Position numbers and translations under genes: made by a program. The notes under the pieces are model-generated. The model was given only the letters and a program-made list of their open reading frames with translations, made no database searches and was not told the origin of the DNA. A stretch of DNA of 64,000 nucleotides from an uncultured Myxococcales bacterium (GTDB lineage: Bacteria > Myxococcota_A > UBA9042): contig CAIMEY010000010.1 in assembly GCA_903840165.1 (NCBI GenBank), positions 1-64,000 on the forward strand, written 5' to 3'. Positions 11,422 through 20,090 of the stretch are shown piece after piece (within the stretch, counting starts at the first letter, position 1; every line of letters begins with the position of its first letter).

Positions 11422-12408
11422 TCAACCTTTGAGCAGATCAGCCACGAAGGCGCGTTCGCTCAAGAGTTCGTCCGTGCTCACCTTGATCTTGGCCTTGGCG
11501 AAATCGGACAAATTCAAGCCTTGCACGACCTTGTAGCCGCCCTTGCCGTCCGAGTGCACGGGCAGCGAGGTGTAGATACCCTTAGGTGCGTCATAGCTGC
11601 CTTCGGACCAAATGGCGGCGCTGAACCACTTGCCCTCGGGCGTCGCGTATTCAAAGTCGCGCACGTGATCGATAGCAGCTGAGGCCGCCGACGCAGCCGA
11701 AGACTTGCCGCGCGCCGCGATGATCGCCTTACCGCGGTTGCCAACAGCGGCGAGGAAGTCCTTTTGCAGCCATTCGGTCGAAAGTACGCTGGTCGCTGGC
11801 TTGCCGCCGATGGTGGCGTTTTCCGTGTCAGAATACATGGATTCCGAGTGGTTGCCGAAGACCGTGACGCCCGAAATGGCGTCGTTGCCAACCTGGGCCT
11901 TGGCCGCAAGCTGCGCCACAGCGCGGTTCTGATCGAGGCGGGTCATGGCGCTAAAGCGCTCCTTGGGCACGCCCGGACAATTGCTGGCTGCGATCAGGCA
12001 GTTGGTGTTGCACGGATTGCCGACGACCAACACGCGCAGGTCGCTGGCGCCACGGGCCAAAGCGTTGCCCTGGCCGACGAAGATGGGACCGTTTTCCTTG
12101 ATCAAATCGGCGCGAGCCATGCCGGGACCACGGGGCTTGGAACCGACCAAAAGGGCCCAGGAAACGCCGTCAAAGGCCTTGCTTGGATCATCGGTGCAGA
12201 CGATGCCGGCCAAGGTGGAGAAGCCGCAGTCCTGCACTTCCATGGCCACGCCTTCGAGCGCCTTTTGCACTTCAGGAATCGGCAGATCCAGCAGGTGCAG
12301 AATCACGGGCCGATTGCCAAAGGTTTCCCCAGAGGCCAAGCGGAACAAGAGGCTATAGCCGATCTGACCGGCTGCACCGGTGACGGCGACGCGAATGGGT
12401 GTGGTCAT
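11422..12408 (-). CDS. mdh: Malate dehydrogenase (cytosolic-type, MDH type 2)
   Basis: A 328-residue NAD-dependent malate dehydrogenase converting malate to oxaloacetate. It has the Rossmann motif [11 protein letters not shown], the substrate Arg region [16 protein letters not shown] for cofactor and substrate binding, LDQNRA, and the catalytic His in VFGNHSESM. The PRGPGM form is typical of the cytosolic/group-2 class. The start at 12408 begins directly with the cofactor fold; a more upstream in-frame ATG (12456) adds 16 unlikely residues. Placement before sdhCAB groups two consecutive TCA-cycle steps. Confidence 0.95.
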   Translation of the reverse strand: MTTPIRVAVTGAAGQIGYSLLFRLASGETFGNRPVILHLLDLPIPEVQKALEGVAMEVQDCGFSTLAGIVCTDDPSKAFDGVSWALLVGSKPRGPGMARADLIKENGPIFVGQGNALARGASDLRVLVVGNPCNTNCLIAASNCPGVPKERFSAMTRLDQNRAVAQLAAKAQVGNDAISGVTVFGNHSESMYSDTENATIGGKPATSVLSTEWLQKDFLAAVGNRGKAIIAARGKSSAASAASAAIDHVRDFEYATPEGKWFSAAIWSEGSYDAPKGIYTSLPVHSDGKGGYKVVQGLNLSDFAKAKIKVSTDELLSERAFVADLLKG

Positions 12409-12585
12409 GGTAGCGTACGTCCTGGTTGGGGACCGGATGGCAGTGCCGATTGGCATTTATCCAGTCAGAATGCTTGGTTACCCACAGCCAACCGGGACGC
12501 TGAGCCGCCAGGGCTGTTGGCGTGCGCGATCATCTTCCTGCGTTGGCCATGGGTCAAGACCTGAGGGCCCTGGACTTGCGCTGGA

Positions 12586-13104
12586 TCAATTCGGCTCCAT
12601 CTTTGCAGCGGCTGCGGCCTCGTCCCCATCGGTGACTGCTTGATCCTGAGGCCCTTGAGCGGCGGCACGCTGCAGGGCCCGAGACCGCTGTAACGCATCC
12701 GCATCCAGCACGATATCTGCCTTATTTTCAGCCAGTTGATTGACGATCTGCCCGCGGATAAACAGGCGCTGGGCCGCGAAATCCACCGCTTCCCACTTGG
12801 GCCCCGAAAATGGCTCGAGTCGATTGGCGAGGAAAACCTGAAACTGCTCGGCCAAGAAATCATAAAGAAGTTCAATGGCTTGACGTTCGCGCAATCGCTG
12901 TAACTTCAGGTCGATGCGCGCCTCCACAGGGTAGGTCCAATTGCCGTGATCCTGCGTGAGCGTAAACGTCACGGCTAGCCAATCGCCCTGCCGCGTTCCC
13001 GAAACCGTGATTTGTTCCTGAGGCTTAAGCAGCCCCAGGTAAAGAGACCGCAGCATCTGTTGGACGCGGCGGGCTTCGAACTCGCTGATCACTTCATCGG
13101 CCAT
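12586..13104 (-). CDS. Hypothetical protein
   Basis: About 172 residues, not recognised. The start is taken at ATG 13104; ATG 13119 is possible. The N-terminal half looks like an alpha/beta domain (a helix rich in Arg, then alternating strands around TVSGTRQGDWLAVTF); the rest is helical and ends in an Ala/Gln/Asp-rich low-complexity tail. No signal peptide or membrane segment. It is upstream of mdh on the same strand with a 177-base gap, so it may or may not share its message. Confidence 0.6.
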   Translation of the reverse strand: MADEVISEFEARRVQQMLRSLYLGLLKPQEQITVSGTRQGDWLAVTFTLTQDHGNWTYPVEARIDLKLQRLRERQAIELLYDFLAEQFQVFLANRLEPFSGPKWEAVDFAAQRLFIRGQIVNQLAENKADIVLDADALQRSRALQRAAAQGPQDQAVTDGDEAAAAAKMEPN

Positions 13105-13218
13105 GGACCGTCCTACCACAAATCGCTACAAACTCAAAGACTTCTTGCACGTCCCAGCCTCTGTCGGTGGTTCGAGCCGCCGTCGCATCAGGAGCCCCGT
13201 CTTGACCCAGCGCTGGGC

Positions 13219-14103
13219 CTAGCGCCGCCACCATAGGTCGATGATCGGAAACACCGGCCAAGACGCCAACTGCTTGCCAAGGACGCGAGAGTACAGGTCG
13301 CCCAGCGCGAAATCGCCCAGCGAGGCCCCCGCCATCAGGTGCACACCGTCCAGCCAGGTGCGGAATTGGTGCACCCAAACCACCGTGCCAATGGGGGTAT
13401 CCCAGCCTCCTGCGGAGAACTCGCGGCGAAAAAAGGCACTGGCCATCAGGAGATCTTCACTACGGACGAGCCAATGCACCTCCAGGGACGCAGCGGCACC
13501 GTAATGAAAGGTCGCGCCCGTGGACAGGTCATCGCCAATGCGCGTCGAGAACAGAGGACTGACCGATAAGGCCCATTGTTTGTTCGGGTAATAGGAGCCA
13601 ACGACGCCCAAGTTGACCTCACCGGGGGTGCTCGCGGAGGACTCGTTGCAATCGAGCCCCGTGGCGTGCGCGCTGCCAAAGCCTGTGTTGCGCGCGAGGT
13701 TGCACGGTCTTCCATCGCCGGCTGCTGCGCCACTGCCGTTCATGCCGCTGCTAGGCAACGCCGTTGTCGCTCCAGAATTGTTGAAGAAACTCTGGCGAAA
13801 TGAGGCTGTGGCGGAAAGCAGTGAGTCCGTCCCTTCCCACAGCCGGTAGCGCCCGCTGACATTGACGACGCGCAGAAGGTCGAGCACCAAGTGAGACTGC
13901 AGGGTCAACCGCGGCGTCAAACCCAAGGCAACTGGCGAACCTATCAGGCCAAAACTGAGTTCGCCTTGGTCCAGCACCTGTCCTGTGCCCAGGGTCACCT
14001 GCCGCACGGACTTCCAATCGGCCTGGGCAGGCTGGGATAACGCGAGCTGAACAATCCCGAGTAGGATCAAGAGTATGCCGAGATGGGTCCGCCGCTGCAC
14101 CAT
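13219..14103 (-). CDS. Putative outer-membrane beta-barrel protein
   Basis: A 294-residue protein. The start at 14103 gives a clean Sec signal peptide (basic N-terminus, a hydrophobic run, and cleavage after a QPAQA-like site near residue 28). The mature part alternates hydrophobic and polar residues in many short strands broken by Gly/Asn/Asp turns, as expected of a 10- to 14-strand barrel. The Ser/Gly/Asn-rich segment in the middle with two Cys residues could be a surface loop. The C-terminus ends in WWRR rather than the classical terminal Phe. No family is recognised; the topology is inferred from pattern only. Confidence 0.6.
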   Translation of the reverse strand: MVQRRTHLGILLILLGIVQLALSQPAQADWKSVRQVTLGTGQVLDQGELSFGLIGSPVALGLTPRLTLQSHLVLDLLRVVNVSGRYRLWEGTDSLLSATASFRQSFFNNSGATTALPSSGMNGSGAAAGDGRPCNLARNTGFGSAHATGLDCNESSASTPGEVNLGVVGSYYPNKQWALSVSPLFSTRIGDDLSTGATFHYGAAASLEVHWLVRSEDLLMASAFFRREFSAGGWDTPIGTVVWVHQFRTWLDGVHLMAGASLGDFALGDLYSRVLGKQLASWPVFPIIDLWWRR

Positions 14104-14895
14104 GGGCTCCAGGGTAGGCGATCGGCCCAGACATGCCAATTGCCGATGGTCCGGCGCCGAAGCAACGCAGTTTGGAAGTGGACGCGCTCCCGGACCGCCG
14201 GCGCTGCCCTGCCCGACCGCCATTGCTTCAACCTATTGATGATGCCCGGTATTCTTCGGCCTAGCATCGGGTGCAGCTGGGCTACGGCCCAGGGCGTCTG
14301 AACCTACAGCTGCGGGCACGACGACCTGTCACGTGGACGATCGGCGGCGGCCTCGGGGCAACTCAGCAGCGACGGCGGCCCGATGCGACGCTGACCGGGC
14401 AGAATAGACTCTATTTTACAATGGTTTACCTGGATTCCCGCCTCGCGCGTCATGCAAGCGGATCCGCGGGGGCGGCGTGCATCGCTAAGCTGATCGCAGC
14501 CCCGTTGCTTGCTACCCGCCCAGGGGCGGCGTCTCGACGTCTGCATACAACTAATTGAATTGTCTACCGTTGTACTCGACACGCTAGCATCGGCCCGCGC
14601 GATGGTTCACTGTTCGCTTCGCAGCAGTCGGGGCGTGCGGGCGAAAACCCTTGACACCCAGCGCTCGGGCGGGTAATTTCTCGCTCCCTTCCGCAGGGTG
14701 CCGTTGCGCACGGCCCAATCCAGGCGGCAGGAAACAACATTGTCCGTTTCCAAGACAAACCTAGGAAATTACGCAGAACGGTCTTTGGGACCTGCGTAGG
14801 CCATCAGCTCCCTGCTGTTGCCCAAAAGGGTACGATTTTCAAGGCTTTCACTTCACGGTGCAGGTCCAAGAAGGTCGCCGGAAATGCAGTTCGTT
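14104..14895. other. 792-base intergenic region before tRNA-Val
   Basis: It serves as the 5' region of the minus-strand barrel-protein gene and of the plus-strand tRNA. Short open frames on both strands show no recognisable protein. One promoter-like sequence (14651-14679) is listed separately. I see no second tRNA or other structured RNA. Confidence 0.45.
14651..14679 (+). promoter_or_regulatory. Possible sigma-70 promoter upstream of tRNA-Val
   Basis: A perfect TTGACA box (14651-14656) is followed after 17 bases by TAATTT (14674-14679). It lies about 215 bases upstream of the tRNA, so the primary transcript would have a long leader. Confidence 0.4.
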
Positions 14896-14972
14896 AGGCG
14901 CGTAGCTCAGCTGGTTAGAGCACCACGTTGACATCGTGGGGGTCAGCGGTTCAAATCCGCTCGTGCCTACCA
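14896..14972 (+). tRNA. tRNA-Val (anticodon GAC)
   Basis: A 77-base cloverleaf. The acceptor stem AGGCGCG pairs with CGTGCCT (one G-T pair), the D arm is GCTC/GAGC, the anticodon stem is CCACG/CGTGG around the loop TTGACAT (anticodon GAC), the T arm is AGCGG/CCGCT around TTCAAAT, the discriminator is A, and CCA is encoded. It reads GUC and GUU valine codons. Confidence 0.96.
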
Positions 14973-15444
14973 AAAATACCGGATCTATACGGCATTAGCC
15001 CACGCGGCGCCCATGCACCGGTCCGGACGGTTGCCAGCCGCGGTGCAAGCGCAATGCCGCAATTTTGCACCGCTTTCATTGCCAATGCAGGTCGTTTCGT
15101 CGACGTCCGGCTGCCCTAAGCAGTCAGCGCCGCGTTACAGCTGCAAGTTGCTGTACTGCTTGCGGAATCGCCCCGTGGACGACCCCTGGCATCATCGGCA
15201 ATGGACGGAGCGAAGGCCCTAAGGCCCAACGGCTCTGTACAGGCCGATGCTGGAAACCACAACGATTTAGCACGCCGTAACGGGCCGGACGCTGCGCGAC
15301 CTCATGGGTCTGCGGGGCAATTTCCGGAAGAACCGGTCGACGTGTTGCCGGGGCCTAGGCCCCTGTGCTGCGGCAGTTCGCCGTGGCACTCGTCGACTAA
15401 GCGTTCGATTTGACAGCGATTTACACACGAGGTTCTTGCCCCGC
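14973..15444. other. Long leader region between tRNA-Val and infC
   Basis: 472 bases without a convincing gene. It contains a perfect 14-base palindrome GGGGCCTAGGCCCC at 15350-15363, about 80 bases before infC, which could form a hairpin in the infC leader. thrS, which often precedes infC, is absent. Confidence 0.45.
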
Positions 15445-16146
15445 ATGGCCATCAGCAACACCCAGAGCCAGCAAGCCGCCGATCAGGCCCGCAGTCGCGA
15501 GCCGCGCGTCAACCACCGCATTCGCGTGCCTGAAGTCCGATTGGTCGGCGTTGAAGGCGATCAGCTCGGCGTGGTGCCGATCGAAGACGCGATGCGCATG
15601 GCTGCCGAGCTCAATGTCGATCTCGTGGAGGTCGCTGCCGCTGCCCGCCCGCCGGTGTGCCGGTTGATGGACTACGGTAAGTACAAGTATATGCAGAAGA
15701 AGCGCACGGCTGAGGCCAAGCGTTCGTCGACCCATGTGGAAGTCAAAGAGGTCAAGATCCGGCCCAAGACCGATCAACACGACTTCGAGACCAAGATCGC
15801 CCAAGCGCGGCGCTTTCTCGCCGATGGCAACCGCGTCAAGATGACCGTCATGTTCCGCGGCCGCGAGATGGCCTACGCCGGTGCCCAGCGCGAACGGTTG
15901 ATGGAAATCTCTGTGATCCTTCAGGATTGCTCAGCGATCGACGTTCCGCCCAAGGTGGAAGGTCGCAATATGTCGATGATGCTCAATCCCAAACGCGGTG
16001 GCGTGACCAAGGCTTCCACGGGCGAAGGCGACAAGCCAGCCCCCGCCGTTGCTGCCCCGCCGGCCCCTGTGGCTCCGCCGCCGCCAGCGGCACCAGCTGT
16101 CAATCAACCCGTTGTTACGACACGGGGTTCTTCCAGCCGCCACTGA
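15445..16146 (+). CDS. infC: Translation initiation factor IF-3 with a Pro/Ala-rich C-terminal tail
   Basis: A 233-residue IF-3, which binds the 30S subunit and checks start-codon pairing. The N-domain (RVNHRIRVPEVRLVG and following), the Lys-rich linker (MDYGKYKYMQKKR) and the C-domain (VKEVKIRPKTDQHDF, then FLADGNRVKMTVMFRGREM) are all present. The canonical protein ends near residue 190; here some 40 further residues, very rich in Pro and Ala, follow. Start chosen at ATG 15445 because the usual IF-3 N-terminus follows within 25 residues; infC often uses rare start codons, so this could be off slightly. It leads the infC-rpmI set. Confidence 0.93.
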   Translation: MAISNTQSQQAADQARSREPRVNHRIRVPEVRLVGVEGDQLGVVPIEDAMRMAAELNVDLVEVAAAARPPVCRLMDYGKYKYMQKKRTAEAKRSSTHVEVKEVKIRPKTDQHDFETKIAQARRFLADGNRVKMTVMFRGREMAYAGAQRERLMEISVILQDCSAIDVPPKVEGRNMSMMLNPKRGGVTKASTGEGDKPAPAVAAPPAPVAPPPPAAPAVNQPVVTTRGSSSRH

Positions 16147-16244
16147 GGCCTACAGCGCTCAGCCGCGCACGATCAGCCAACCTGTTGAGGCCGCACGATC
16201 GGCCTGATTCCACGTCCGTTACGGTCGCTTCAAGGAGATTCGCC

Positions 16245-16442
16245 ATGCCTAAGATCAAGACTCGCCGCGCCGCTGCCAAGCGCTTGAAAATCAGCGGAAG
16301 TGGCCGCATCAAGTGCGGCAAGGCTGGCCATCGCCACCTGCAATCCGGCAAAACCACCAAGCGGAAACGCCAGTTGCGCGCGGCTGGCATCGTTCCGGCG
16401 CAGTTGGTCAAGGCTGTGAACCGCCAATTGCCGTACGGATAA
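16245..16442 (+). CDS. rpmI: 50S ribosomal protein L35
   Basis: A 65-residue, very basic protein with the L35 signature MPKIKTRRAAAKRLKISGSG and RHLQSGKTTKRKRQLR. It binds 23S rRNA. AAGGAGA lies 6 bases upstream of the ATG. It follows infC by 98 bases, as expected, but unusually is 526 bases from rplT. Confidence 0.97.
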   Translation: MPKIKTRRAAAKRLKISGSGRIKCGKAGHRHLQSGKTTKRKRQLRAAGIVPAQLVKAVNRQLPYG

Positions 16443-16968
16443 TTCCCAATCGGTTGCGAAATTGTTGTTGCGCCACTTGCAGATTTTGTGCGCCGGTTGA
16501 TGACAACCGCCAACAAGGCCTGTAAAGTCCGCACCTGTCGAAGTTCCGGCCGCGTCGAGCGCGTGGCATCCATCGGGAACTTGATGACAACGCGGGCAAA
16601 TGCAGCAAATCGCCCCAGTAAGTAGCCCAAGATGGTTGCAGGTGCGTACGCGCCAAGGCTTCGGCCGACGCCTACGCCAACCCTGTGTCTTTCTTGAGCT
16701 TCTAGTGTCTAGGTCGACGGCGTACCGTGATGAGGCTTAGCCCAATCTGCGGTATTGCCAAGGCGATCTGGACCCCAAATCAGCAACAGAGACGGGGGCA
16801 TGATCGCCAAACAGCTTGGCGATTGTGTCTGGTCCCGGCCCCGCTTCAGGGATGTTTCTGCCCCAGCCAGCCCCTCTTCCTTCGGGCAAGACGGCACGGC
16901 CGAGGCAGCGGCCCAAGAGTGACTCGATCTGGCGCCCAAAGGCCCAGAAAACAAGTGAGAATAGGACC
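16443..16968. other. Unusually long gap between rpmI and rplT
   Basis: 526 bases between genes that normally lie tens of bases apart. No protein in it is convincing. A perfect hairpin (ATCGCCAA 16803-16810 with its complement 16816-16823, 5-base loop) sits about 150 bases before rplT and could be part of a leader or weak terminator. L20 autoregulates through mRNA structure in other bacteria, so a regulatory leader is possible. Confidence 0.45.
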
Positions 16969-17331
16969 ATGCCACGCGTCAAAAGAGGCTTTAAAGGCCG
17001 TCGTCGTCACAATAAGATCCTGAAAATGGCCAAGGGCATGCGCGGCGCTCGCTCGCGTTTGTTCCGGACCGCGCGGGAGCAAGTCTACCGCGGCCTGAAA
17101 ATGGCCTTTAAGGAGCGCCGTCGGCGTAAGCGCGAATACCGCGCCCTGTGGATCGTCCGCATCAATGCGGCGGTTCGCTCGTTGGGTGAGCGGTACTCGA
17201 CCTTCGTCGGTTGGTTGAATAAGTCTGGTGTTGCCCTGGACCGCAAGTCCTTGGCAGAACTGGCTTTGACCGACATGGCCGCCTTCACCGTCGTTTTCAA
17301 TAAAGTCCGTGACTTGGCCGCAGCTGCGTAG
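16969..17331 (+). CDS. rplT: 50S ribosomal protein L20
   Basis: A 120-residue protein with the L20 pattern: MPRVKRGFKGRRRHNKILK at the N-terminus, the long basic helix, then YRALWIVRINAAVR and FVGWLNKSG. It binds 23S rRNA early in 50S assembly and represses its own operon in other bacteria. The start at 16969 matches the family N-terminus. Confidence 0.97.
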   Translation: MPRVKRGFKGRRRHNKILKMAKGMRGARSRLFRTAREQVYRGLKMAFKERRRRKREYRALWIVRINAAVRSLGERYSTFVGWLNKSGVALDRKSLAELALTDMAAFTVVFNKVRDLAAAA

Positions 17332-17737
17332 GAAGGTTTTTGTCGGAATTCGCGATCGGCCTCTGTGCAAGCATGGCTGAGCAAGGAAGAATCGACGCAA
17401 GCCCGACGGAAAAATGATTTTGAAAAAGATCGAAAAATCGCTGCTGCCTAGTTGACAATAATCTCGAGTGCCCCTAAGGTTCTTCCTAAGGGCCCGATAG
17501 TGTGAGCGTTTCCCGATCGCTCTCTGTCCCTGTCGCACAGTGCGGCGGATCGACGAAGAGCACAATATCCAACCAAGCCGCGCGCAAAGTGATTTTCGCG
17601 GGCAGACTGAACGGTTGGGAACTTTAACTGGTTGAAATAAGATAGGGTTTGCATCTAAGCAGGTGGCACAAGGCAGTGCCATGGACCCACCTGCTCTGCG
17701 CCGCGACCCCGAAAGATTTTGACCCCAGGAGCAAGTC
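17332..17737. other. Gap between rplT and ihfA where pheST would be expected
   Basis: 406 bases without a gene. In enterobacteria pheM-pheS-pheT occupy this place. It holds a TTGACA box at 17452-17457 and just after it an imperfect inverted repeat (CCCCTAAGG near 17470 and CCTAAGGG near 17484). This may be the ihfA promoter and operator region. Confidence 0.4.
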
Positions 17738-18016
17738 ATGACCAAGGCAGATATCATCGAAGCAGTGTACGAGCGTCTGGGCGGTTTCTCCAAGCGTGAA
17801 GCGGCCGAACTCGTTGAACTCGTGTTCGAAACCCTCAAGGACACCCTGTCCAAGCAAGAGAAAGTCAAGATCTCGGGCTTCGGCAACTTCGTCGTTCGTG
17901 AGAAGAAGGCCCGCATGGGTCGCAATCCCCAGACCAAGAAGCCGATCGAGATTTCGGCTCGCCGCGTCCTGACCTTCAAGCCCTCGCAGGTGCTCAAGCA
18001 CACGCTCAACGGCTAA
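17738..18016 (+). CDS. ihfA: Integration host factor alpha / HU-family DNA-bending protein
   Basis: A 92-residue member of the HU/IHF family that bends DNA and helps sigma-54 promoters, recombination and nucleoid structure. The dimerisation half (MTKADIIEAVYERLGGFSKREA) and the DNA-binding arm (GRNPQTKKPIEISARRV with the conserved Pro) are intact. Position downstream of rplT and next to a MerR gene favours the alpha subunit. AGGAGC lies just before the ATG. Sigma-54 promoters elsewhere in the window would be natural clients. Confidence 0.92.
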   Translation: MTKADIIEAVYERLGGFSKREAAELVELVFETLKDTLSKQEKVKISGFGNFVVREKKARMGRNPQTKKPIEISARRVLTFKPSQVLKHTLNG

Positions 18017-18280
18017 TCGGTCTAGCGCAGTTCGACCGTCCTCGGAGGCATCGTCGGTCACCGAAAAGTGCTGACTTTGCAAGGGAATCGCCAACCGGCG
18101 CCCCGAGTTCCGCAGGCCAAGAACAACGCCCAGCGCCGGCAAGTATCGTCAACCCATCGTACGGCCTGTCCGAACGATGCGAATTGGCGGGGCTTGTCGG
18201 CGCTGCGTTTTTGGGCCAACTTCAGGGCAATAGCGGGTCTCAAGCAGCCATCGCGTTGCTTCCGCGGCCGGGAGTCCAGC

Positions 18281-19033
18281 ATGACACAGCAACGCACGGC
18301 AGCAGGGCAGCGTATAGCAACCCCTCAAGCCATTGAACATACAAATGAAATCGCGACTACTAGAAAAGGGAACGCGACCAAGCCGTCCCGCCTGGGCCCG
18401 CGCAAACGCGCAGCAACGGACAAGGTTGATCGACCCGAGGCAGCCGTAGCGGCCCCTTTGAGCGGCCCTTTGCCTGAGCGTCTGTTCTTTCGCATCGGCG
18501 AAGTTGCTGATATTCTTGGCGTAGAGCCGCACGTCGTTCGCTTCTGGCAGGGTCAGTTTGCCCAAGTGCGTCCTGAGCGCTCTAGCAAAGGTCGCTTTCT
18601 CTACAGCCACGCAACAGTGCTGAAACTCCGCAAAATTCGTGAACTTTTGTACGATAGGGGCTTCACCATCGTCGGCGCCAAGAAGGCGCTGCAGAGCGGT
18701 GCCGAACTGCCCGCGCAATCTGCTGCCGATGCGGCGACGGGGCGTGCCGGTTCGCCGCGAGGATCGGCGCCAGTTGCCGGATCGACCGAAAGCGCCTCAG
18801 AGCGCAAAGTCCTTGAATTGGAAGCAGATCTTTCGCGCGTTCAACGCGACCTTGCTGGCCTGGCCGCGCGTTTGCAGGCCGAACAGAGAGAAACGGCCGC
18901 CGCAAGGGAAGAACATGATGAAGTTCAGGCAGTTATGCGTCAACAGCTGAGGCAGGCGGCTTTTGAGATCGATGCCTTGGTCGAACTGGTGGACAGTTTC
19001 GGCGGACCGGCGGATCGAACGCCCTCGACCTAA
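18281..19033 (+). CDS. MerR-family transcriptional regulator with C-terminal coiled coil
   Basis: About 250 residues from ATG 18281, preceded by GGGAG. A low-complexity basic N-terminus (residues 1-60) precedes a MerR winged helix (LFFRIGEVADILGVEPHVVRFW, then a basic RSSKGRFLYS wing and LRKIRELLYDRG). The C-terminal third is a heptad-rich coiled coil, probably for dimerisation. No metal- or drug-binding domain is visible. A MerR gene directly after ihfA is a known arrangement in deltaproteobacteria. It may regulate the SMC-like genes that follow. Confidence 0.85.
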   Translation: MTQQRTAAGQRIATPQAIEHTNEIATTRKGNATKPSRLGPRKRAATDKVDRPEAAVAAPLSGPLPERLFFRIGEVADILGVEPHVVRFWQGQFAQVRPERSSKGRFLYSHATVLKLRKIRELLYDRGFTIVGAKKALQSGAELPAQSAADAATGRAGSPRGSAPVAGSTESASERKVLELEADLSRVQRDLAGLAARLQAEQRETAAAREEHDEVQAVMRQQLRQAAFEIDALVELVDSFGGPADRTPST

Positions 19034-19255
19034 GGCGCGGTAGCGACAAACCAACTGGACACCTCAGTCGATTCTGCAGATTAGCCAATACAGCCGAATG
19101 GTTATGCGCCTGCACAGCGCCTGCTGGTTGCCAAAGCGCCGGCGCGAGGTATGACGCCGCCCCCCGACCTGTGGTACACCGCGCCACGGCAGTGACCTCC
19201 CCCTGAGCGCTGAATGCCCCGGAGCAACGGCGCCTACGATTGCGCAAAGAAGTTC

Positions 19256-19987
19256 ATGGAATTGCAAGAGAATGACAATAGCGAGGCCAGTGCCCCGCCA
19301 CGACCTTTGCGCAGCAATGCGGAACTTGAGTCGCGCGCTGAGGAAATCTGCAGCCGGTTGCTGATCGACCGCTGGGTGCCCAAGCGCAACTACCGAGATC
19401 TCTTGCTCGACGACGACCTGCGGGCGATCGTGCAGCGGCGATTGCGGGGCGTTGGTCTGCAACTCGTTGAATCCTTTACGTCTGACTACTTTGCTGTGCG
19501 CCTTCGCCGCGAAGTGGAAGCCGACGTGAGCTTGGATTGGTCGACCAACATGCGGATGCCGCGCGGTGCCGTGGCTTTGTTGGTGATTCTGTGGGCTAAG
19601 CTCGTGTTGCCCAAGCGAATTGCTGGCGGCGAGGCTGACGCACAAAGGGCCCAGGGAGGCGGACCGGTCGCCGCTGAGCCGGACAAGCGTCAGGCGATCT
19701 TCGTCGCCCGTGAGGCCCTATATGCTGAATTTGGTAGGAAATTCGGCAAGACTGCCTTTGCCCGGTACCTCGGCCAGTGCAAGAGCGCTGGCTTTGTCCG
19801 CGAGGATCGCAACGGGCGCGTGACCGAAGGGCCCTTGCTCGACCTGCTGATCGACGGGCAGCAAATGGCGCAGAAGCTAAGGGATTCTGTGCTGTGGGAT
19901 GTGCTGGAGCGCGGTCCCGACGCGGTGCAAGAAGCCGAAGATAGCAGTGCCGATCCCGATGAAGACACTGATTTTGCAGAGGAATAG
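19256..19987 (+). CDS. MksE/DUF4194-like accessory protein of an SMC complex (putative)
   Basis: About 243 residues (start 19256; ATG 19214 also possible). A helical, winged-helix-like layout: an N-terminal helical pair with RWVPKRNYRDLLLDDDL, then LRGVGLQLVESFTSDYFAVRL, and a hydrophobic helix with RGAVALLVILWAKLVL. This resembles MksE/JetB accessory subunits, which bind the kleisin of bacterial condensin-like complexes. The second half (KRQAIFVAREALYAEFG and on) is another helical winged-helix-like part, ending in an acidic tail. It is immediately upstream of an SMC-like ATPase, which is the strongest support. The identification is by pattern only. Confidence 0.55.
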   Translation: MELQENDNSEASAPPRPLRSNAELESRAEEICSRLLIDRWVPKRNYRDLLLDDDLRAIVQRRLRGVGLQLVESFTSDYFAVRLRREVEADVSLDWSTNMRMPRGAVALLVILWAKLVLPKRIAGGEADAQRAQGGGPVAAEPDKRQAIFVAREALYAEFGRKFGKTAFARYLGQCKSAGFVREDRNGRVTEGPLLDLLIDGQQMAQKLRDSVLWDVLERGPDAVQEAEDSSADPDEDTDFAEE

Positions 19988-20090
19988 GTAATATTGGCGA
20001 TGCTGCAAAAAGTAGCGGAACCAGGCCATTTGACGTCGGCGATCGTCGATACCGTGAGTTTTCTCCTATTTTCCCAAGGTTAGCGCGCCA

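Noticed and set aside
15304-15444. N-terminal extension of IF-3 by 47 codons from ATG 15304
   Set aside because: The added residues have no similarity to IF-3 and include the GGGGCCTAGGCCCC palindrome; the start at 15445 fits the family.
16846-18009. 387-codon minus-strand open frame across rplT and ihfA
   Set aside because: It runs opposite two conserved genes and shows no domain; the plus-strand genes are certain.
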